A stretch of DNA of 17,585 nucleotides from Candidatus Peregrinibacteria bacterium (lineage in GTDB: Bacteria; Patescibacteriota; Gracilibacteria; UBA1369). How positions within the stretch are numbered: position 1 is the first letter of the stretch; each line of letters starts with the position of its first letter. Made by a program: the position numbers and the translations under genes. The stretch covers positions 1 through 17,585 of the forward strand of contig WJJQ01000004.1 of NCBI GenBank assembly GCA_014729615.1. Reading direction: 5' to 3'. Positions 5,139 through 11,496 of this stretch are shown here, in pieces. Below the pieces are notes generated by a model. That model did not search any database. It had not been told where the DNA came from and saw nothing but the letters and a program-made list of their open reading frames with translations.

Positions 5139-5984
5139 ATGAACGCGATCGGATCCCTTGTGGGGAGTATAATCATTGGAATTGCGGAACAAGCTCAGAT
5201 TTTCTGGGAAAATTTACGTTTATTGAATTTTTCACCATATGAAATATTGTTGGATATTTTTTTGGTATCCATAATTTTTTATTTTATTCTGACTTTAATA
5301 AGAGGATCAAGAGCTGTGCAGGTACTAATAGGTCTTTCCATTGTCGGACTTGTGTTTATTATTTCAAAAGTCTTTCAGTTGGTGGCGCTTAGCTGGCTGC
5401 TTGATAGATTCGTAACGGTGATTTTGGTTGCGATCCCAATTATTTTTCAGCGAGAGCTTCGGCTTGGGCTTGAAAAACTTGGTAAAACAAAGTTTTTTCT
5501 TTATCAGAAAGAACGACAAATCGAGAGGATGATACGCAGTATAGTCGATGCAGCTTTGCAGCTGTCAGAAGATAAAACGGGCGCGCTGATAGTAATTCAG
5601 CAATCAGTGCCATTGAAAGAATTTATTGATACGGGAATTGAGACAGATTCAAAAATTTCTTCCGAAATCTTGATCAGTATTTTTAATAAAAAATCCCCAT
5701 TACATGACGGCGCCGCAATTATTGTGGATGAAAAAATTAAGGCGGCAACATGCATTTTACCGCATTCGTTTGAAAATACGTCAAGCGGAATGGGTACTCG
5801 TCATAAAGCGGCACTGGGTTTGGCGGAAACGACCGATGCCGCAATTATTGTAGTTTCTGAAGAAAAGGGAACAATTTCTTTTGCCAGGGAGGGCAAAATG
5901 GAAAAAAACATAAGCGCGCAAAAGCTACAGCAGCATCTAACGAATATGTTAAAAAAGCCAAAAACTAAGAAAAAGAAAAAATGA
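5139..5984 (+). CDS. cdaA: Diadenylate cyclase CdaA (c-di-AMP synthase), 281 aa
   Basis: This membrane enzyme condenses two ATP into c-di-AMP. Three N-terminal TM helices (about 36-54, 59-79, 85-103) are followed by a linker and the DAC domain (about 125-265). The two diagnostic motifs are intact: D190-G191-A192 (in LHDGAAII) and R221-H222 (in GTRHKAALG). The length is near the usual 270-280. About 30 residues precede the first TM helix, somewhat more than in Bacillus CdaA, but there is no other early Met, so I keep the ATG at 5139. The C-terminus is a lysine-rich tail. The stop overlaps the next ATG (ATGA), which fits the widespread cdaA-cdaR pairing. The promoter appears to lie inside the preceding terminator. 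No c-di-AMP phosphodiesterase or receptor is seen in the window. Confidence 0.97.
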   Translation: MNAIGSLVGSIIIGIAEQAQIFWENLRLLNFSPYEILLDIFLVSIIFYFILTLIRGSRAVQVLIGLSIVGLVFIISKVFQLVALSWLLDRFVTVILVAIPIIFQRELRLGLEKLGKTKFFLYQKERQIERMIRSIVDAALQLSEDKTGALIVIQQSVPLKEFIDTGIETDSKISSEILISIFNKKSPLHDGAAIIVDEKIKAATCILPHSFENTSSGMGTRHKAALGLAETTDAAIIVVSEEKGTISFAREGKMEKNISAQKLQQHLTNMLKKPKTKKKKK

Positions 5985-6928
5985 AAAAAGTCTCATCATT
6001 AAGGTTGAAATTTCTGGCATTGATAGCCGCAATCATACTATGGTTTGTAGTGATTACGGTGGAAAACACCGTATATAAATTTCCCGAGCAAATTTCAGTG
6101 GAAGTGCAAAATTTGGAACCCGGTTTAAGCTTCGAGGGTAAACCGCCGCGCGTTGAGGTTTACTTACGGGTTGATAAAGAAGATTTAAAAAAACTGACGG
6201 CAAAAGATTTTGATATTCACATAGATATGGAAAATGCCATAGCCGGGCAAAATGAGTTGCCTGTTATTGCCACGTCTGAGAATTCACTGGCACGCATTTT
6301 AAAAGTGGAACCCACCGAAGTAACCGTTAATGTCTCACAAACAATAGAAAAAACCGTTCCTATTGAAGTTCAAATTGAAGGTGAACCGGCAGAAGGTTAT
6401 ATTGTAGAAAATTTTGACAATACGTATAAATCCGCACAAATATCCGGCGCTAAGAATCTTGTCGATCAGATTGATAATCTAATAGCCAAAGTTCGATTAA
6501 ATGGAAATGAAATCAACGACCTAAATCAGACTGTGAGCATAGAATTGCCCGCCAGCAGCACTATCCCGACCGATCTTATGACGATTGATCCTTCACAAAT
6601 GGCGGTTGAAGTGATAATAGAATCGGCAACCGCGGAAAAAGCAGTAAATGTGCAACCTTTTTTTAGAACTGAAAACGAGCGCATATTGTGGCAAGATAAA
6701 GTATTAGTAGAGCCTGAGACAATTACAATCACCGGCAATAAAAATACACTGGATAATTTAACAAGCATAACAACGATGCCGTTTGAAATGACGCGTTTGA
6801 TCCGAGGGGAGGCGATTACCGTTCCGCCGGACTTGCCCGATGGCATAACAAACGTAAATGAAACGGCGATTACACTTTCACTACCGGAGGACGAAACAAC
6901 AGATTTATCTGACGGACCGACCATTTAA
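5981..6928 (+). CDS. cdaR: YbbR-domain protein CdaR, regulator of CdaA, 315 aa
   Basis: CdaR is a membrane-anchored extracytoplasmic protein that binds CdaA and modulates c-di-AMP synthesis in Firmicutes. Here an N-terminal signal anchor (about 9-28, ending in LWFVV) is followed by about three repeated YbbR beta domains: roughly 35-115, 120-205 and 218-302. Each has the strand patterns EVEVQ/VEPTEVTV/EPETITITG that mark the family. The C-terminus is acidic and short (DETTDLSDG). The ATG at 5981 overlaps the cdaA stop by 4 nt, which implies translational coupling. The next gene starts one base after its stop. The assignment rests on the TM plus repeats and, strongly, on its place behind cdaA. 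Confidence 0.93.
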   Translation: MKKVSSLRLKFLALIAAIILWFVVITVENTVYKFPEQISVEVQNLEPGLSFEGKPPRVEVYLRVDKEDLKKLTAKDFDIHIDMENAIAGQNELPVIATSENSLARILKVEPTEVTVNVSQTIEKTVPIEVQIEGEPAEGYIVENFDNTYKSAQISGAKNLVDQIDNLIAKVRLNGNEINDLNQTVSIELPASSTIPTDLMTIDPSQMAVEVIIESATAEKAVNVQPFFRTENERILWQDKVLVEPETITITGNKNTLDNLTSITTMPFEMTRLIRGEAITVPPDLPDGITNVNETAITLSLPEDETTDLSDGPTI

Positions 6929-6929
6929 A

Positions 6930-7592
6930 ATGACTAAACTTTGCGTTCCCATACAGGCTAAAAATATTAAGGAATTAAAACAGCAGGCAAAAATAGCTCT
7001 AAAAAAGGAAGCTGATTTAATAGAAATCTGGTTAGATCAGTTAAACTCTTTAGACGGTCTGGAAAGTTTTATTCAGAAAAGTGAAAAACCTGTTGTAGCG
7101 GTTTGTAAAAGCAAAAAAGAAAAGGGCAAATTCAAAGGAGGTTCGAAAGAAAAATGTAAGATTTTACGTCTAAGTGCAGACATGGGGGCCTCTTATGTGG
7201 ATATTTCGCTAGATTCACCCTCGCGTTTTATAAAAAAAATGCCAAAATCCAAAACAATAATCTCTTTTCACGATTTTGCCGGCACGCCGGCTTATAGAAA
7301 ACTTGAAAAAATTTATCAAAAGGCCAGAAAGTTTAATCCGTTAATCGTCAAAATAGCGACTTTTATAAAAAACGCAGATGATGCGGGGAAACTATTGCAA
7401 ATCCTTCAAAAGGGAATCAACGACAAACAAAAAATGATTGTTATTGGAATGGGAAATAAGGGTAAATTAGCTAGAATTGCATGTGCAAAAATGGGCGGTT
7501 TTATGACTTTTGTTTCACTTACTGACAAATCTAAAACAGCGCCGGGCCAGTTTACTATTGAAGAATATAAAAAAGTTGATTCTATTCTGTAA
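6930..7592 (+). CDS. aroD: Type I 3-dehydroquinate dehydratase (AroD-like), 220 aa, altered substrate site
   Basis: AroD dehydrates 3-dehydroquinate to 3-dehydroshikimate through a lysine Schiff base (shikimate pathway). The TIM barrel shows the catalytic pair H114 (ISFHDF) and K141 (VKIATF), plus R182 (GKLARI) and the APGQ loop with Q207. E32 and D36 of the E-x-R-x-D strand are kept. The middle Arg (Arg48 in E. coli) is W34, the Arg82 position is K60, and the EGG segment is changed. Chemistry should be possible, but substrate binding may differ. The ATG at 6930 gives the normal length; an upstream in-frame ATG at 6858 lies inside cdaR and adds 24 unrelated residues. It is 1 nt from cdaR, so probably co-transcribed. 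No other shikimate gene is in the window. Confidence 0.88.
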   Translation: MTKLCVPIQAKNIKELKQQAKIALKKEADLIEIWLDQLNSLDGLESFIQKSEKPVVAVCKSKKEKGKFKGGSKEKCKILRLSADMGASYVDISLDSPSRFIKKMPKSKTIISFHDFAGTPAYRKLEKIYQKARKFNPLIVKIATFIKNADDAGKLLQILQKGINDKQKMIVIGMGNKGKLARIACAKMGGFMTFVSLTDKSKTAPGQFTIEEYKKVDSIL

Positions 7593-7631
7593 AAAAAGTA
7601 TTTTGAATCGGTAAAAATTTAAAAGATAATC

Positions 7632-8720
7632 ATGAAAATCGGTATCGTAGGTCTTCCCAATGTCGGTAAATCAACACTTTTCAATGCGGTGACCAAGTCC
7701 AGAGGGGCCAAGGCGGAAAATTTCCCTTTTTGTACAATTGACCCAAATGTGGGAATCGTTGAAGTGCCGGACGCGCGCATGCAGAAAATTTGTCAGGTGG
7801 CAAAGCCGCAAAATACCATTCCGGCTGTAGTCGAATTTGTTGATATAGCGGGACTCGTAAAAGGAGCAAGTGAAGGTGAAGGTCTTGGAAACCAGTTTTT
7901 GTCACACATACGAGAATGCCAGGCCATCGCGCAGGTTATTCGTTGTTTTGAAGATAAAAATATAACTCATGTCCACGATGATATGGACCCGAAGCGTGAC
8001 ATTGAAGTTATTGAAACGGAACTGATTCTTGCAGATCTTCAAACATTGCAAAAAAGAATAGCTAAAGCCGCCAGCGATTCAAAATCGGGCGATAAAGAAA
8101 AAAAGGCCTATCATGATTTGCTCACTAAAATCGAAACGGAAATGCAATCAGGCAAGAAAATGATCGACGTCGACATTTCTACGGAAGAGCGTGAACAGTT
8201 GAAAGATTTACATTTGTTAACAGCGAAACCCATCATGTACATAGCCAATGTGCATGAAAATGAAATCGGTTCTATTGATATACCGGCCACAAAGGAAAAA
8301 CTGGGTTTAAACCGGGAGCAGATAATTATTCCAATTTCGGCAAAAATAGAAGAGGAGCTGGGTGCCATTTCCGATGAAGAAGCTCAGATATTTCTGGAGG
8401 ATCTCGGTTTAAAAGAGACAGGTTTAAACGCGCTTATTAAGGCCGCTTATGAAACATTGGGTCTTATTACATATTTTACCGCCGGGCCAAAAGAGGTACA
8501 TGCCTGGACCATAAAAAAAGGTGATTCCGCCCCAAAAGCGGCGGGCGTTATTCATACGGACTTTGAAAAAGGGTTTATAAGGGCGGATGTAATCAATTGG
8601 GAAGACTATGTTAACAACAATGGCGAAACGGCTTGTAAAGACAAAGGCCTTGTTCGAATGGAAGGGAAGGACTACATTGTAAAAGACGGTGATATTATGC
8701 ATTTCTTTTTTAATTCCTAG
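7632..8720 (+). CDS. ychF: Ribosome-binding P-loop ATPase/GTPase YchF (OLA1/Obg family), 362 aa
   Basis: YchF is a universally conserved P-loop NTPase that prefers ATP, binds ribosomes and affects translation and stress responses. Visible parts: G1 loop GLPNVGKST (7-15); switch II/G3 VDIAGLVKGAS; the YchF-type specificity motif NVHENE in place of the NKxD of GTPases; a coiled-coil insertion (about 125-195); and the C-terminal TGS domain ending in HFFFNS (usual end HFRFNV). The length is almost identical to E. coli YchF (363). The ATG at 7632 follows a 39-nt gap after aroD with only a weak purine stretch. It is part of the plus-strand cluster, and the next gene begins 11 nt after its stop. Confidence 0.98.
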   Translation: MKIGIVGLPNVGKSTLFNAVTKSRGAKAENFPFCTIDPNVGIVEVPDARMQKICQVAKPQNTIPAVVEFVDIAGLVKGASEGEGLGNQFLSHIRECQAIAQVIRCFEDKNITHVHDDMDPKRDIEVIETELILADLQTLQKRIAKAASDSKSGDKEKKAYHDLLTKIETEMQSGKKMIDVDISTEEREQLKDLHLLTAKPIMYIANVHENEIGSIDIPATKEKLGLNREQIIIPISAKIEEELGAISDEEAQIFLEDLGLKETGLNALIKAAYETLGLITYFTAGPKEVHAWTIKKGDSAPKAAGVIHTDFEKGFIRADVINWEDYVNNNGETACKDKGLVRMEGKDYIVKDGDIMHFFFNS

Positions 8721-8731
8721 CTAGAAAATGA

Positions 8732-9439
8732 ATGGACATTATTCCTGCACTATACATTTTGGACGGAAAAATAGTATCAACTTATAAGGGTGATTTTAAT
8801 CAGGTGGAAGTGTACTCGAAATCGCCAAAGAATTTCGCCAAAAAGTTCGCGTCGCAGGGGGCAATAAAAATTTACATTGAAGATTTAAACGCTTATCGTG
8901 ACGGTGCTCCGGTCCAATTAGATTTGATCAAAAAAATTATACAAGAAACGGGTCTGGAATCTTGGGTTGTGGCGGGAGCAAAGCAGTCAAGCCATATACA
9001 AGAAATAATCAATTCCGGCGCTTCAAAGGTGGTTTTAAGATCGCCCACTCTGGAATTTGCCAAGGAAGCAATTGCCAAATACGGTAATGAAAAAATAGTT
9101 GTTTTAATATTTGCTAAACGAAGTGAGCTTTTAGAAGAGAGGGAAAAGAGGCACCCCGATGATATTACCGAAGTCATCGATTACGCTGAAGACCTTGTCC
9201 CTTTGGGAGTCAAAACCATAATTTTTAAAGATAGAAGCAGTGAAGGGGTAATGGTACATCCCGATTACGATGAAATTGAAAAGTTGAACTTTATAGTGGG
9301 GGAGCATGTGGATATTTATTCCGCGTCGGGAATATCTGAACAAAGACATCTTGATACTCTAAGTGAAATAGGAGCAAAAGGCGCGATTATAGGCAAAGCC
9401 TTTTATGAAAACGCTCTCCAACTCAGCGACTTGAATTAA
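8732..9439 (+). CDS. HisA-fold protein lacking HisA catalytic residues, 235 aa
   Basis: The sequence follows HisA/HisF (beta-alpha)8 barrels end to end: IPAxxxxDGKIV, YSKSP, FASQGA, VDLDGA-like IEDLNAY, GVKTIIF, a late SASGISE loop and the phosphate-loop-like GAIIGKAFYE. HisA isomerises ProFAR in histidine synthesis, using Asp8, Asp127 and the Thr/Asp pair of the TDxxxDG loop. Here those positions are Y8, F127, F165 and E171, and the first phosphate loop GGGIR is AGAKQ (81-85). It is therefore unlikely to be a HisA enzyme and no other his gene is nearby. It may have a new substrate or be a binding protein. It lies 11 nt behind ychF and likely shares its transcript. I chose the ATG at 8732; an ATG at 8728 is out of frame. 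Its stop is 2 nt from that of the convergent orphan. Confidence 0.84.
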   Translation: MDIIPALYILDGKIVSTYKGDFNQVEVYSKSPKNFAKKFASQGAIKIYIEDLNAYRDGAPVQLDLIKKIIQETGLESWVVAGAKQSSHIQEIINSGASKVVLRSPTLEFAKEAIAKYGNEKIVVLIFAKRSELLEEREKRHPDDITEVIDYAEDLVPLGVKTIIFKDRSSEGVMVHPDYDEIEKLNFIVGEHVDIYSASGISEQRHLDTLSEIGAKGAIIGKAFYENALQLSDLN

Positions 9440-9441
9440 AA

Positions 9442-11448
9442 CTAACGATCAGCCTTGGGATAATCTGTTATTCTTTCATACTGTTGACCCCAAAGAGCAT
9501 GTACAATTTTCCCTAATTGGTCGGAATCAACATATGCTCCCATCATGGTTATTGTGTATTCCTGCGGAATAGCAATAGTGTTTTCAGGTTTGTTGTATGT
9601 TCCATTATACACTTTTTCCAGAATACTGTTCAATTTCTCATCACGAGATCTGTAATTCTTATATTCAGGGTATATCTTTCTCATCACTTCCTCAGGTTCA
9701 AATATGCAACCCGGGTCATATGTTTCATATGGTTGTTCGGCAACATTATAAACATGTATGCCATATTGAGCTAATTGTCGAATACAATTGACTATTGATT
9801 GAGCTTTATATTGTTCTTGCTCGGGTAAATGTACTAATTTTCTGTCGATCTGAAATTTATGTTGCATTTCTCTGTAAAGTTTTTGTTCTTTATTACTAAG
9901 CCTATCAATTTCCTCGCGTGATAAGAACTCTGGCTTACACCAAAGTTCTCTGGGATCCATTATCAAGCGACCCATGTCATCATAATAGGGGCGTGTCCAA
10001 TTTCTGATTTTAAACAAACCTGGTTGTTTCGAAAGGTGATCAGTTTTACGCTCAAAAGGGAAGCTTTGAGCAATAAACAATCGTGTGGGAGTGTATGGCT
10101 TATTTGGCTCCTTTTTGTTAACACGACTGTGGAAGTATATCTTCTCCAGCCATCGGTAAATATCAACCCTGTCCAAAATCAAGCTGTTAAAAATCACATC
10201 TGCAGTATGTTGCTCAACTCCATGTTGTCGCAACACCTGATAATAGTATTTTATATCTTTTACATTTCTTAAGGCGGTTTCCTCTTTTGCGGGAAATTCA
10301 AGGTCCGCTTTAACTCCTTCAACCAATGGATTGTCAGGCCCGACGACAGAATAAACCTGCGCGGAACAATCCACGGCAATTATTGGTTTATTTCTACGGC
10401 TATTGTGATCATCCCAAATATCACGCATTTCTTCGCTTATATTTCTGTCCATAATATATCTATAAGGACGTTTTTTCTTTGCAGCCTTGTTTTGAATTTC
10501 AATTTGATACCGATATTTAACTGCCAGCGAGTAAAGGTGACTTATTATTGAAAGAAGCTCTCCTCCACCCGGTCCCAACTCAACGAAATTTGCCATTTCC
10601 GGTGCTTTGTCATTATCAACAAGAACCGATAACGATAACGTACCCGCTTCAATCTTTCTTAATTCATGTCTGAAACTGAATGACAATAACTTTGTGGCTT
10701 GATCTGCCGTAGGATCGACATTCAATACACTCATAACATTCTTTCGTTCGTATGTACCGCTTCTATAAGCATTATTTGCAAGTATTTCATTATATATTTC
10801 AGCATAAGTGCTGTATTCATTAGAGCGCAGTTTGTGTGCTGTGGAAATATACGCTCTTGCGAATACCGGATCATAAAAGAATCTTTTTCTAAATAATGCC
10901 AACCTTTCATAATTATGAATTGCGCCTAAAGCGTTAACAAAAAGTACAGGATTTTGACTATTACAGACATCAGCTGCAAGTTCCAGTGTTTCGGATGGAG
11001 GGACCATTTCCGCATTTTCTGTAATCTCACGTCCTCGCCTTGAACCTTGTCCCGTTAATGTGGTTTCGTAGCCGGCAATTATCAATTTATGGCTACTGTT
11101 TGGAGATGCTTCTTCACTAATTTGATTATCATTTTCATTTTCCCCATGGGCAAAACTTGAAGAAGAAGAGTTTTGTTGCAAATCTAAAACGCGCCTAACC
11201 TGATCTGCCGTCACACTCCCCGCGCCTTGTACCGGGGGGAGAGTATTACGAATAGAAGTTTCATCATGACCACCTTTTGTCATGCGCTCAAATTCCGGTC
11301 CTTGCAAAACAGGTTCGCTGTCACTGCTATCACTTTCAACTTCGACATCAATATCGTAATTTGTGTCGGGTTTTTGCTTTTCGTCCGCAGTTACTGCAAT
11401 ACTTGCGGTTGGTGTCGATGACGGAGTATGGTTTGATCGTCTGCCCAT
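9442..11448 (-). CDS. Large orphan with probable class I SAM-methyltransferase core, 668 aa
   Basis: I know no named family for it. Residues 1-125 are Ser/Asp/Glu/Asn-rich and look disordered, including a run of five Ser. From about 165 the protein looks folded. Three landmarks suggest a Rossmann methyltransferase: VELGPGGGEL (289-298) as motif I; a strand ending in acidic D360 (IIAVDCSAQ) as the residue that would hold the SAM ribose; and strand-4/5-like segments ADVIFNSLILDRVD (416-429) and RLFIAQSFPF (456-465). The motif I to D360 distance is long, with a basic insert (KAAKKKRPYR). EgtD-like methyltransferases are a possible relative. The C-terminal 190 residues are charged and helical. 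There is no TM segment or signal peptide. It lies 48 bp behind rel on the same strand with its own possible promoter. Function unknown. Confidence 0.82.
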   Translation of the reverse strand: MGRRSNHTPSSTPTASIAVTADEKQKPDTNYDIDVEVESDSSDSEPVLQGPEFERMTKGGHDETSIRNTLPPVQGAGSVTADQVRRVLDLQQNSSSSSFAHGENENDNQISEEASPNSSHKLIIAGYETTLTGQGSRRGREITENAEMVPPSETLELAADVCNSQNPVLFVNALGAIHNYERLALFRKRFFYDPVFARAYISTAHKLRSNEYSTYAEIYNEILANNAYRSGTYERKNVMSVLNVDPTADQATKLLSFSFRHELRKIEAGTLSLSVLVDNDKAPEMANFVELGPGGGELLSIISHLYSLAVKYRYQIEIQNKAAKKKRPYRYIMDRNISEEMRDIWDDHNSRRNKPIIAVDCSAQVYSVVGPDNPLVEGVKADLEFPAKEETALRNVKDIKYYYQVLRQHGVEQHTADVIFNSLILDRVDIYRWLEKIYFHSRVNKKEPNKPYTPTRLFIAQSFPFERKTDHLSKQPGLFKIRNWTRPYYDDMGRLIMDPRELWCKPEFLSREEIDRLSNKEQKLYREMQHKFQIDRKLVHLPEQEQYKAQSIVNCIRQLAQYGIHVYNVAEQPYETYDPGCIFEPEEVMRKIYPEYKNYRSRDEKLNSILEKVYNGTYNKPENTIAIPQEYTITMMGAYVDSDQLGKIVHALWGQQYERITDYPKADR

Positions 11449-11468
11449 GTGTAATCTTAAGATTTTAC

Positions 11469-11495
11469 CTTATAAATATATGTCATTTGTGTCAA
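11469..11495 (-). promoter_or_regulatory. Possible promoter for the methyltransferase-like orphan
   Basis: A perfect TTGACA (11495-11490) lies just after the rel stop, with TATAAG (11474-11469) as a -10. The spacer is only 15 nt, shorter than ideal. A start near 11462 would leave a leader of about 13 nt. Co-transcription with rel is also possible. Confidence 0.4.
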
Positions 11496-11496
11496 G

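Noticed and set aside
6526..6924. 132-codon minus-strand ORF
   Set aside because: A shadow of cdaR, rich in Val/Ser as expected from the complement. It has no start signals.
6858..6929. Longer AroD start at an in-frame ATG inside cdaR
   Set aside because: It adds 24 residues unlike AroD and a 71-nt overlap. The ATG at 6930 starts right at the first barrel strand.
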